A stretch of 64,000 nucleotides of DNA, taken from contig JANQPL010000012.1 of NCBI GenBank assembly GCA_028289425.1, forward strand, positions 310,001 to 374,000, in the 5' to 3' direction. The position numbers and the translations under genes were made by a program. The stretch is from Alphaproteobacteria bacterium. Lineage in GTDB: Bacteria > Pseudomonadota > Alphaproteobacteria > JANQMY01. Below are positions 28,631-35,958 of this stretch, one piece after another (within the stretch, counting starts at the first letter, position 1; every line of letters begins with the position of its first letter). The notes below the pieces were generated by a model that was not told the DNA's origin, did no database searches, and worked only from the letters and a program-made list of their open reading frames with translations.

Positions 28631-28748
28631 TGTCGAAAGCTCCTGGGGGTATGGGGGATTCGACCCGACAGCTTTCGACAAGCAATCGACAAGCTTTCGG
28701 CGCCCTTTCGACATAGCTTTCGACGCGCCTTCGACATAGCTTTCGACA
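28631..28748. repeat. Iteron array, candidate replication origin of the element
   Basis: Copies of AGCTTTCGAC(A) start at 28670, 28692 (last bases CGG), 28715 and 28738, that is every 22-23 bases. Half-copies with TTCGACA or TCGAC fall between them, and an inverted copy TGTCGAAAGCT is at 28631-28641. The array ends exactly at the stop codon of the Prim-Pol/helicase gene. Two-turn direct repeats next to a replication initiator are the layout of an iteron origin. The 280 bases to the left, up to terS, contain no gene. Confidence 0.75.
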
Positions 28749-30695
28749 CTATTTTTGGCATTGCGGCCCCCTTTCGAAACCCGCCGCCAAACCGCGCTTA
28801 TTCTTGTTGGCTTGCACGTAGGTCAGCTCGCCTGAGCGCTCCAATGCGTTCAAGTGGTCCAACACGGAAGACCGAGAAATTTGCAGGCCGAACTGTTCTT
28901 TGACGGCTTGGACAACGTCCTGTGGCTTTTGACCGGAGCCGTTCGCGCGAACAACACGAATACCCTTGTCGATCATGCCAAGCACGACGGATAGGACAGC
29001 TTTCCGTTCTTCAAGCTGACTTTGCTTGGCGTCGACGGTGGTAAGAAAGGTGAGACCCATCTGGAAAAGTTCGATCTCTGCTTCGGAGCCGTAGTTCGCC
29101 TTTGCCACGCGAAGGATGCGTCGGTTGCCTTTGGGTTCTGTTCGCTCAAGGGTGAGGCGATTGCGAACAGCGTTGTTCCAGGCTGTCGAGCCGGCGTATC
29201 CGGAGCCATCCTGCATGGATGCTTTAGATGGATGGGCGTTGACTAAGACTGTCGTGCCGAAATTCCGACTTAATCCGGACAGGACCTGTTTGCAGAGCGT
29301 GTTGACCGGCAGCCGCTTGGTTTCATCCAAAGCAGCTATGTCGCTGACGGTGTCGAGAACGAGCAAACACTTTTGGCCAAAGTTCTTTAGCGTTTTGCGA
29401 AGCGGTTCGAAGAACGGGCCGGGCTCCCACGTACCGTCATCGCGAATATGGGCAAGCGTCACGTCGTAACCTGGCAAGCACCAAAGGACTATTGGCAAGT
29501 CCTCTAGGTCTACTTTGAGCAATTTGCAGATGGCTTCGATGCGTGCCTTCGTTTCACCGTAATCGTCTTCCGCAAGTACGATGAGCACCGGCATTTGGCG
29601 CGTATTGCGGCCAAACAACTTGTTTCCGGCTGCGACCGCTACCGCTATGTGGAGCGCAAGGAGCGTCTTGCCCGTGCCGCCGTCTCCATAGAGGAGGTTC
29701 ACAAGATTTGAGATTACAAATCCCTGGTAGACATATTCAGCGCGCGGGTACTCATTGCGGGCGATCTCGTTTCCGGATTTGGGGGCCGGATAACTATCGC
29801 CGGATGTGTCGTCTGATGTCAGAGAGTTGGCGAATTTGGAGATACCTCCAAATACTTTGGCCGGATCTCGGATCGCCTTCGAACCCGGCGCGTTTTGTCC
29901 GTACTGGAAAGCGTTCTCGATTTTGGCCGCCAATTCGTCATGCTGCCACGGCGGGACACAGGTCTCGTTCCAGTCGGTCAGAACCTCCGGGGCCAATTCC
30001 TGCGACACACCGAGATCACGGATTAGTTCCACGGTTTGATAAGTCCAATCGTCACCACCTTCGCCCTCAACGGCCGGCTCTCGACTTTGGAGAGTTCGCT
30101 TCGCACGTTCGACATTGTGAGGCAGGTCAAGTTTGATGCCCGCTGCGCGTTCGGGGGTTCTCTTCCGCGATTGCAGGACTTCAGCAATCCAGCACGGCCC
30201 TGGTGCAGGCTCGAAATTGTCGGGCCCGGCGACTTCGTAGGTTTTGTCATCTATGATTGAGCCGGGAAGTAAGACGTATCCGCCTTTACCGCGGGTATCT
30301 ATGCCAGGCCCCAATTTGTTCGCTGTGGTGGCCAGCTCGCCTTTCAGCCAAATGTGAAGACCACCGCTCGGTGTCCGAACTCGGTAGGACTTGGGTATGG
30401 ACTGATTTTCAAGCTCAAGGCTGAACAGAGTGTCTTCGCCGTCAATTTCCCCCTTCTTATCCAGATCAATGACGTAATGTCCGGAACGGGAAGGGGCACA
30501 CCCAATGTTGGCGTCTGGATACTCAGACCACCAATCTTTGATCTGCTCAAGATCGTCAGTTGCGTCTTTATACCCATTTGGTGTGAGTGGTTCTTTTCCG
30601 TTCGGTCGACATGGAAACACATGCAGACCGTTGGCCGCGGCCTCACGGGCGCTTCGATGCTTTTCGCTCTCGTATACGGAAGGGTTTGCGGCCAT
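28749..30695 (-). CDS. Prim-Pol / RepA-like helicase replication protein
   Basis: A 648-residue replication protein. The N-terminal 180 residues form a bifunctional primase-polymerase domain with the DLD metal site (residues 77-79, in YVIDLDKKG) and the conserved GGLHIWL (H114). The middle is a RecA/AAA_25-type RepA-like ATPase: Walker A GDGGTGKT (337-344), PVLIVLAEDD, and Walker B-like CLLVLDTVSDIAAL. The C-terminal part looks like a winged helix (LQISRSSVLDHLNALERSGEL). This combination starts and drives replication in many satellites and plasmids. It lies beside the iteron array and behind the AlpA-like gene. Confidence 0.85.
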   Translation of the reverse strand: MAANPSVYESEKHRSAREAAANGLHVFPCRPNGKEPLTPNGYKDATDDLEQIKDWWSEYPDANIGCAPSRSGHYVIDLDKKGEIDGEDTLFSLELENQSIPKSYRVRTPSGGLHIWLKGELATTANKLGPGIDTRGKGGYVLLPGSIIDDKTYEVAGPDNFEPAPGPCWIAEVLQSRKRTPERAAGIKLDLPHNVERAKRTLQSREPAVEGEGGDDWTYQTVELIRDLGVSQELAPEVLTDWNETCVPPWQHDELAAKIENAFQYGQNAPGSKAIRDPAKVFGGISKFANSLTSDDTSGDSYPAPKSGNEIARNEYPRAEYVYQGFVISNLVNLLYGDGGTGKTLLALHIAVAVAAGNKLFGRNTRQMPVLIVLAEDDYGETKARIEAICKLLKVDLEDLPIVLWCLPGYDVTLAHIRDDGTWEPGPFFEPLRKTLKNFGQKCLLVLDTVSDIAALDETKRLPVNTLCKQVLSGLSRNFGTTVLVNAHPSKASMQDGSGYAGSTAWNNAVRNRLTLERTEPKGNRRILRVAKANYGSEAEIELFQMGLTFLTTVDAKQSQLEERKAVLSVVLGMIDKGIRVVRANGSGQKPQDVVQAVKEQFGLQISRSSVLDHLNALERSGELTYVQANKNKRGLAAGFERGPQCQK

Positions 30696-30701
30696 AGGAC
30701 A

Positions 30702-30911
30702 TCACCTTTGGCGAATGCACTCTGAATTGGCCGTCGTATTGCCAATCTCGACCAATCGATAAATCGCTGCTTTCGGTATCCGGTGCGTCCGACCAAGCTT
30801 TACACATGGGATTTCGCCGGCATGGATCGCAGCGTCTACGACTGCGCGGCAGACGCCCAATAAACGGGCCGCTTCTTTCACCGAAACAGTTAGCGTTCCA
30901 TCTTCTGTCAT
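30702..30911 (-). CDS. AlpA/excisionase-like helix-turn-helix protein
   Basis: A 69-residue DNA-binding protein with one winged helix: LTVSVKEAARLLGVCRAVVD, then IPCVKLGRTHRIPKAAIYRL. This is the excisionase/AlpA (HTH_17) pattern. In satellites such proteins activate excision, replication genes or both. It starts the leftward operon; the replication protein follows six bases later. Its promoter faces that of the RHH regulator across a palindrome. Confidence 0.8.
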   Translation of the reverse strand: MTEDGTLTVSVKEAARLLGVCRAVVDAAIHAGEIPCVKLGRTHRIPKAAIYRLVEIGNTTANSECIRQR

Positions 30912-30943
30912 CTCTAGCTTTCCTCTCGCGTCAGATTTCGTAC

Positions 30944-30996
30944 TTGACCCAAATGAGAATAGCCACTATAAAATCACTAGGTACCTAGTGGGTCAA
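30944..30996. promoter_or_regulatory. Divergent promoters with palindromic operator
   Basis: Rightward promoter: TTGACC (30944-30949), 17-base spacer, TATAAA (30967-30972). Leftward promoter: TTGACC (30996-30991), 17-base spacer, TTTTAT (30973-30968). Between lies the perfect palindrome CACTAGGTACCTAGTG (30975-30990). It fills the spacer of the leftward promoter and sits at the start point of the rightward one. The palindrome is a likely operator for the RHH protein encoded just to the right, giving a two-state switch. Confidence 0.7.
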
Positions 30997-31028
30997 CACT
31001 ATGTTTAGATTTTCCCTTAGGAGGGTTA

Positions 31029-31490
31029 ATGGTCAGGGAGCGGACTAAAGGCGAGAAGACACCAACGAGCATCGTGCTCTCAGATGAATTGAAAGAGAAG
31101 ATCCGCTCGGCTGCGGCGAAAAACAACCGCAAGACGGCCGCCGAAATACGGGCGCGCCTCGAGGAGAGTTTTGGCTCAAGCGGGAATGCGCCACGAACGA
31201 TTGAGGGGAGAATAAATCAAGCCCTAGCTGATCAAATCATTGAGTTTGCAGAGTGGCTGCAATTGCTCACGGGGCCGTGGAATGAAAGCCACGATACGAG
31301 GGAAGCCCTGTGTGCCGGAACAAAAGTAATCATCGAAATGGGCGGAAAATCATCGCCAGAATACAAAAACAGCGCGAAGGCATATGGGGGTAAGAGCGCC
31401 AAAGAATTAGGTGTGGAGGCAGCCGAGGTTTTTGGGCTGCCCTTTAGAAAGCGACTGAAGGAATTAGAGGCATCATCAGAAACAGAATAG
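31029..31490 (+). CDS. Arc-like ribbon-helix-helix regulator
   Basis: A 153-residue protein with an N-terminal ribbon-helix-helix domain (TSIVLSDELKEKIRSAAAKN, then AAEIRARLEESFG) of the Arc/CopG kind. The remaining 100 residues are helical and not recognised. ATG 31029 follows AGGAGG. It is 12 bases upstream of the integrase, so both are likely transcribed together from the palindrome-controlled promoter. The obvious role is repressor of its own and the AlpA-side promoter. Confidence 0.75.
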   Translation: MVRERTKGEKTPTSIVLSDELKEKIRSAAAKNNRKTAAEIRARLEESFGSSGNAPRTIEGRINQALADQIIEFAEWLQLLTGPWNESHDTREALCAGTKVIIEMGGKSSPEYKNSAKAYGGKSAKELGVEAAEVFGLPFRKRLKELEASSETE

Positions 31491-31502
31491 TGAGGCGTAC
31501 TG

Positions 31503-32834
31503 ATGACTAGGAGAGTAAAACGTAGGCGACCGAAAGGTTCAGGAACAATTGTCGAGCGAAAGCGTGCCGACGGCACATCCGTTTTTCAGGTTCGATACCC
31601 AGCGCAATATTCGGTCAACCCGGAGACCGGCAAACGGCGAATATCGAAATTCGAGTATGTGACTTTGGCTGCGGCTAACCGAAAGGATGCGGAGCAAGAG
31701 CTTGACGCAATCAATGTGAAGGTCCGCAGTAACCAACATGTGCAGCGGGATCGGATAACGCTCGACGCATGGTTTCGTGAGCACTTTCTCGCCCTCTATG
31801 CACGCGGAACAGCGAAGACCCTCGAAACTTATGAAAACCTTTTTTCATGGTACGTCGTGCCAACACTAGGTACGAGGCAATTGCAGGACCTGACGGCGAC
31901 AGACATTCGCGAGCTGTTTCTGAAACTGAGCAAGACTGGGCGAAGAAAGGCCAGTACAAAAGGCAATGGCCTCTCAGTTGCAACGCTCCGTTCAATTCAT
32001 CGCATCTTGCACATGACGCTTGAGGCCGCCATCGAACCTAGATTGATACCGCACAATCCGGTCCCCACCTTCGGCAAGCTCAAGCTCGCTTCAAACACGA
32101 CTGGACAGCTCGAAGCTGCACAAGAGTCGGTCAGACGGAAAGCGCTCGATGTCGAAACTGCCGGCACTTTGCTTGAGGCGTTGAGTAAGGCAAAAAGTGA
32201 TCTGTTCCTATTGACCGCCTTGCTTCTCGAAACCGGTCTACGACGATCGGAGGGATTAGCCCTCCGTTGGAGCGATATTGATGTCGGGTCGTGCCAGTTG
32301 CGAGTGGAGCGGTCGCTCGAGTGCACACAAGGCCAAATCGTCGGTTTCAAAGCCCCGAAAACAGCGGCTGGTCGACGGACTGTGGGAATTGGGGAGACTT
32401 TGGCCAAACTTTTGTCAGATGAACTAGAACGGCAAAAGACAGTCTGGTATTTGCTTCAAACCGGCCAAGAGGAAATCCCAGAGGGTGTGAGCGTTTTACT
32501 TCCGGAGCAGTCACTTGTGTTCCCGGCGAACAAGGAGCGACCGGCTGAGCCGTGGCATCCGGATTATATCTCCCGCAAATTTCGAAGGCGGGTCGAGACA
32601 CTTGGCTTTAAGGGGGTTTCGCTGCACGCACTTCGGCACACTTCCGTAAGCGTCTTAATCAAAGATGGCGTGCCCGCGACTGATGTTCAAAAGCGGGTGG
32701 GGCACTCGACACCACAAGTCACAATGTCGATCTATGCTCATGCGCTAGAAGAGGTGAACCAGCAGGCCACACAATCCGGCAGTCAGTTCCTAAGTCAGCT
32801 TGGCCAAAAGAAAACAGAGGACGAACAGGGTTAG
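31503..32834 (+). CDS. int: Tyrosine site-specific integrase
   Basis: The integrase of the element, 443 residues. The N-terminal part has an arm-binding-like domain and a SAM-like core-binding domain (DRITLDAWFREHFLALYARG). The catalytic domain shows the first arginine in LLLETGLRRSEGLALRW, HALRH (H375-R378), the histidine in RVGHST (H401) and the nucleophile tyrosine in SIYAH (Y411). All are intact. It lies 107 bases from the tRNA-Lys attachment repeat. Confidence 0.95.
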   Translation: MTRRVKRRRPKGSGTIVERKRADGTSVFQVRYPAQYSVNPETGKRRISKFEYVTLAAANRKDAEQELDAINVKVRSNQHVQRDRITLDAWFREHFLALYARGTAKTLETYENLFSWYVVPTLGTRQLQDLTATDIRELFLKLSKTGRRKASTKGNGLSVATLRSIHRILHMTLEAAIEPRLIPHNPVPTFGKLKLASNTTGQLEAAQESVRRKALDVETAGTLLEALSKAKSDLFLLTALLLETGLRRSEGLALRWSDIDVGSCQLRVERSLECTQGQIVGFKAPKTAAGRRTVGIGETLAKLLSDELERQKTVWYLLQTGQEEIPEGVSVLLPEQSLVFPANKERPAEPWHPDYISRKFRRRVETLGFKGVSLHALRHTSVSVLIKDGVPATDVQKRVGHSTPQVTMSIYAHALEEVNQQATQSGSQFLSQLGQKKTEDEQG

Positions 32835-32851
32835 AACGGATGCGGGGCGTC

Positions 32852-32872
32852 ATAAGTTGCTGAATAAGTTGC
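32852..32872 (+). promoter_or_regulatory. Candidate integrase arm-type sites, right
   Basis: Two direct copies of ATAAGTTGC (32852-32860 and 32864-32872), spaced by twelve bases, 70-90 bases inside the right repeat. The same word occurs once near the left repeat (19598). Paired arm sites next to the integrase gene are typical. Confidence 0.45.
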
Positions 32873-32941
32873 AGCCGAAACGTTCCGCTTTGTTCTTCTA
32901 AATGCGGTGACAGGTTTCTTAGCAGTTTCAGAGGGTTGATG

Positions 32942-32987
32942 TGGTGAGCCCGGCAGGGATCGAACCTGCGACCCACTGATTAAAAGT
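32942..32987 (-). repeat. Right attachment repeat (within tRNA-Lys)
   Basis: The 46-bp copy that, with 19436-19481, flanks the element. It restores the 3' end of tRNA-Lys, so insertion left the tRNA gene functional. Confidence 0.93.
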
Positions 32988-33017
32988 CAGTTGCTCTACC
33001 AACTGAGCTACGGGCCC
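32942..33017 (-). tRNA. tRNA-Lys (UUU)
   Basis: Read on the minus strand: acceptor GGGCCCG pairs with CGGGCTC, the anticodon loop is CTTTTAA (anticodon UUU), the T-loop is GGTTCGATCC, discriminator A, and CCA is encoded. 76 nucleotides. It is the integration target; its 3' 46 bases are supplied by the element. Confidence 0.97.
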
Positions 33018-33130
33018 ATACCAAGAGAAAAGCCGAGGGCGTGCCTCGGAGGGGCGGAACTTACGGGGCTTGCGCCGTGCCGTCAACTCCCGATTTTTCG
33101 GCAAAAATGCCTGTCTCGCCAACGCCTTAG

Positions 33131-33172
33131 GTAGGGCATGGCCCTGTCTCTAAGAAACAGGACCATGCCTAC
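33131..33172. terminator. Long imperfect hairpin
   Basis: GTAGGGCATGGCCCTGT and ACAGGACCATGCCTAC form a 16-bp stem with one bulged base and one wobble. It lies after the minus-strand CinA-like gene. No T-run follows on either strand, so it may be an RNA-end stabiliser or a repeat rather than a classical terminator. Confidence 0.35.
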
Positions 33173-33216
33173 GGTTCTTTGTTGGTCGCGCGATCGGACG
33201 GTTAACCGGTATCCAC

Positions 33217-33729
33217 TTAACCTGATCGCGCTCCAATGTTCTTTTCAAGGGGTTCAAGGAAAAGCTGCAGCCCCGCCTCTGCGAAAGCCTGCATGTTGGC
33301 GATTCTGTCGTCCGATCCCGTGCGCAGGGTCCGCGTGGCGGGCAGAGGGCCTGCCACGGCCAAGGCTGTGTGGCCCGCCGGATCGCCATAGGGGTTGCCC
33401 GTCGGTCCGGACGCACCGGATTCGCACAGGCCCCAATTGGCGCCATGGGCGGTGCGCACGTCTTCGGCCATGAGGGCCGCGTAGTCTTCCGTTGCGCTGC
33501 GAATTTTTCGGTTGCGCAATGTGGCGGGGTCTATGCGGGTCAGCGCCTTGAAGGCTGGCGCGGTGTAAACGATCGAGCCCCCCAGATAATAGGCCGATGC
33601 GCCGGCCTGAGAGAGCAGGGCGGCAGAGATCAACCCGCCGCCGGAGCCTTCCACAACGGCCACGGTTTCGCCGCGGGCTTTGAGCAGGGTAGCGATTTTT
33701 TCGGCAAGGGGGCTGAGAGGCTCGAGCAT
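33217..33729 (-). CDS. CinA/PncC-family protein, altered active site
   Basis: A 170-residue single-domain relative of PncC, the nicotinamide-mononucleotide amidohydrolase that returns NMN to the NAD cycle. The fold pattern is kept: VVEGSGGGLISAALLSQAGASAYYLGGSIVYT and ESGASGPTGNPYGDPAGHTALAV. However, the active-site motif of PncC, AESCTGG, reads VEGSGGG here, so the usual nucleophilic serine position is glycine. It could be a divergent amidohydrolase or an inactive paralogue. It is the first chromosomal gene right of tRNA-Lys. Confidence 0.8.
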   Translation of the reverse strand: MLEPLSPLAEKIATLLKARGETVAVVEGSGGGLISAALLSQAGASAYYLGGSIVYTAPAFKALTRIDPATLRNRKIRSATEDYAALMAEDVRTAHGANWGLCESGASGPTGNPYGDPAGHTALAVAGPLPATRTLRTGSDDRIANMQAFAEAGLQLFLEPLEKNIGARSG

Positions 33730-33777
33730 TGTCAGTGGACCTGTTTTTTATCCGTCGGCTAATCACCTTACACATTC

Positions 33778-33960
33778 CGTCATACCCGTGCGCCCGAAGG
33801 GCGTTACGGGTATCCAGAGCCGGCCAGCACCGGCGGTCCGATCGCCAAAAAACCGAGCGAACTGCCCTGGATTACCTGCCTGGGCGAAGCTGAAGCTTCG
33901 CTTCGGCGAAGGCAGGCCGGAACGGCGCCCTCCTGCGGAGGACTTGTCCGGTAATGACGC
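33778..33960. repeat. Intergenic palindromic repeat
   Basis: A region with outward-facing GTCATACCCG and CGGTAATGAC ends, inner ACGGGTATCCAG and CTGGATTACC, and several internal hairpins (for example GCGCCCGAAGGGCG and GAAGCTGAAGCTTCGCTTC). Many alphaproteobacterial genomes scatter such elements between genes. It fills most of the 315-base gap between the CinA-like and dehydrogenase genes, which holds no coding sequence. Confidence 0.5.
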
Positions 33961-34044
33961 AAACTAAATTGCGAAGAGCATCTTGTCCTCGCACGAGTGG
34001 TTAGCCCAAGTCGACGTTGGGGGAGTGGGCGGCCGGCCCTTCCG

Positions 34045-35049
34045 TCAAATATCCAAACAGATCTTGCCGAAATGTTTCTGACTCACCTGATGCGCAAAGG
34101 CATTGGCGATTTCGTCCAGCGGAAAGTGGCTGTCGATTACAGGCTTGATGCCGTTGGCGTCAATGGCCGCGATCATGTCTTCTTGATCCTGGCGCGAGCC
34201 GACGGTGAGGCCCTTCAACGTCACATTGGCCGACATCAATTGGGCGGTAGGCACTTCGCCCGCCATGCCCGTCAGTACACCGATCAATGAGATATGACCG
34301 CCAATACGCGACGCGGTGATCGATTGCGCCATGGTGCCCGGCCCGCCGATTTCCACCACTTCGTCAACGCCGACGCCGCCGGTGATTTCCTTCGCCGTTT
34401 TCCCCCAATCGGGATTTTCCTTGTAATTGATTAAGTGGTCGGCGCCCAATTCCTTTAGGCGCTCCAGCTTCTCGCCCGATGAGGACGTGGAAATCACGTT
34501 GGCGCCGGCCGCCTTTGCCAATTGAAGGGCAAAGATCGAAACACCGCCCGTCCCTTGAGTCAGCACCCAGTCGCCGGGCTTGATGCGCGTTTCCACCATC
34601 AGCGCGCGCCAGGCGGTGAGTGCCGCACAAGTCAGCGTGGCCGCTTCCGCATGGGAGTATCCTTTGGGCGGCCGCGTGAAGGCCTTGGCCGGCATGGTCA
34701 CCGTTTCGGCGCCGAAGCCGTCCACATGGTCCCCCGGCACGCCGATCAGCTTGTCCAGGGTGGTGGGGCCGTCGCGCCAATTGGGAAAGAAGGTGGAGAG
34801 CACTGCATCCCCCTCCTTAAAGCGGGTCACGCCGTCGCCCACAGCCACCACGTCGCCTGCGCCGTCGGACATGGGAATGCGGCCGTCTTCCACCGGCAGC
34901 AGACCTTGCACCACCACCAGATCGTGGAAATTGAGGGAACTGGCTTTGACCCGCACCTGGATCTCGCCCGGGCCCGGGTCGCGCGGTCCATCCTGGCGGA
35001 TCTCAATATTCTCCAGGCCACCGGGTTTCTTCACGGCTGCAATTTTCAT
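34045..35049 (-). CDS. Medium-chain dehydrogenase/reductase (alcohol dehydrogenase/quinone reductase type)
   Basis: A 334-residue medium-chain reductase. The N-terminal GroES-like domain has SSLNFHDLVVVQG, and the cofactor domain the nucleotide pattern QGTGGVSIFALQLAKAAG followed by STSSSGEKLERLKELGAD. The catalytic zinc ligands of alcohol dehydrogenases are not complete (the Cys position reads Asn-Phe-His-Asp), so a zinc-free quinone or enone reductase activity is more likely. Start 35049 follows GAGGAG; the GTG at 35058 does not. Confidence 0.85.
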   Translation of the reverse strand: MKIAAVKKPGGLENIEIRQDGPRDPGPGEIQVRVKASSLNFHDLVVVQGLLPVEDGRIPMSDGAGDVVAVGDGVTRFKEGDAVLSTFFPNWRDGPTTLDKLIGVPGDHVDGFGAETVTMPAKAFTRPPKGYSHAEAATLTCAALTAWRALMVETRIKPGDWVLTQGTGGVSIFALQLAKAAGANVISTSSSGEKLERLKELGADHLINYKENPDWGKTAKEITGGVGVDEVVEIGGPGTMAQSITASRIGGHISLIGVLTGMAGEVPTAQLMSANVTLKGLTVGSRQDQEDMIAAIDANGIKPVIDSHFPLDEIANAFAHQVSQKHFGKICLDI

Positions 35050-35195
35050 GTGGCACACTCCTCACGGTCTTGGTTTTGAGTGCTGTTTTAGAGGCAATTG
35101 CCCCTTACAATCCAGCATTTTCGCAGATCGGATTTAAGGGGCCGTGCTAAGACAGTCGGCGCTTTCGCGGAACGGCAAGGGGACAAGAGCAAAAT

Positions 35196-35678
35196 ATGCA
35201 GCATACAGAGTTATTCGAATCTCGCTTTACGGTGAAACCCGAATGGGTCGACTATAACGGCCACATGAATATGGGCTTCTATTTGGTGGCCCTCGATTTC
35301 ATGGCCACAGACGCCTTTTTCAACGCCCTGGGCATTGGGGTGGAATATGTGAAGGCGGAAGACAAGTCCCTTTTCACGCTGGCCACCAATCTCGACTATG
35401 TGCAGGAAGTGTTCGACGGCGATCCCATCCGAGTGACCACCCAAGTGCTCGATTATGACGCCAAGCGGCTGCACTATATTCATTGCATGTATCACGCGGA
35501 AAAGGGGTTCTTGTCGGCAACCAATGAGTGCTTATCGATTCATGTGGACATGCAGACACGCAAGAGCGCGCCGTTTGGTGAAACCTTGCAGCGCACCTTC
35601 GCCGAGATGCTGGAGGCGCACACCAAGCTGGGCGTTCCCGACCAAGCGTTTCGCAAGCTGGGCATTCGGCGGTCGTGA
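35196..35678 (+). CDS. Hotdog-fold acyl-CoA thioesterase
   Basis: A 160-residue hotdog protein. The conserved start VKPEWVDYNGHMNMGFYLVALD gives the active-site Asp-Tyr-Asn-Gly-His-Met pattern of carnitine and short-chain acyl-CoA thioesterases. Later segments are RVTTQVLDYDAKRLHYIHCM and NECLSIHVDM. Substrate not determinable. ATG 35196 has AAGGGGA upstream. Confidence 0.85.
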   Translation: MQHTELFESRFTVKPEWVDYNGHMNMGFYLVALDFMATDAFFNALGIGVEYVKAEDKSLFTLATNLDYVQEVFDGDPIRVTTQVLDYDAKRLHYIHCMYHAEKGFLSATNECLSIHVDMQTRKSAPFGETLQRTFAEMLEAHTKLGVPDQAFRKLGIRRS

Positions 35679-35754
35679 AGAAGCCCGATTGAGACTTTTC
35701 AAACTCCCGCGAAGCAGGCACTCTTGACTCGCAACCGGCGAAGATGGGGACGCC

Positions 35755-35958
35755 ATGCTGCGCATTGTCATTCTTGGAATTGGGATCGTGGCGCTGATCC
35801 TGTTCGTGGCGTGGATCTTCCGCGACCCGATTTATGTCATGCTCTTGGATCAGGGCATCGTTGTCGGAACCGGCGCGTCCGGCGCCAATCGCGCCTTTGC
35901 TGCGCCGGCATCGACGGCACCCTCAAGCGCCCACACACAGGCCCACAGTGGACCGTAA
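35755..35958 (+). CDS. Small single-span membrane protein coupled to MFS transporter
   Basis: A 67-residue protein: an N-terminal span (residues 2-23, IVILGIGIVALILFVAWIF) then an Ala/Ser-rich tail that is probably outside the membrane. Its stop lies 11 bases inside the next gene, whose GTG start it overlaps, so the two are translationally coupled. It may be a small partner of the transporter; no family known to me. Confidence 0.55.
   Translation: MLRIVILGIGIVALILFVAWIFRDPIYVMLLDQGIVVGTGASGANRAFAAPASTAPSSAHTQAHSGP

Larger units (their letters stand above)
19436..32987. mobile_element. tRNA-Lys-integrated phage-satellite-like element with its own terminase
   Basis: An element of about 13.5 kb bounded by a perfect 46-bp direct repeat: 19436-19481 and 32942-32987, the latter being the 3' part of an intact tRNA-Lys gene. 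Integrase sits next to the intact tRNA, as usual for tRNA-integrating islands. Content from the right: integrase, RHH regulator, AlpA-like regulator, Prim-Pol/helicase, iteron array, small terminase, three unknown genes, large terminase, then five or six cargo genes on the opposite strand. No portal, major capsid, tail, holin or lysin gene is seen. Satellite status is inferred from this content; a decayed prophage is the alternative. Confidence 0.85.

Noticed and set aside
28631-28748. CRISPR array
   Set aside because: Repeats are 10-11 bases with 22-23 base spacing and no unique spacers or cas genes, which fits iterons.
28348-28761. Minus-strand frame over the iteron array
   Set aside because: It only translates repeats; low complexity and no ribosome site.
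19436-32987. Complete prophage
   Set aside because: No portal, capsid, tail or lysis gene in either strand, and the length is about a third of a typical phage genome.
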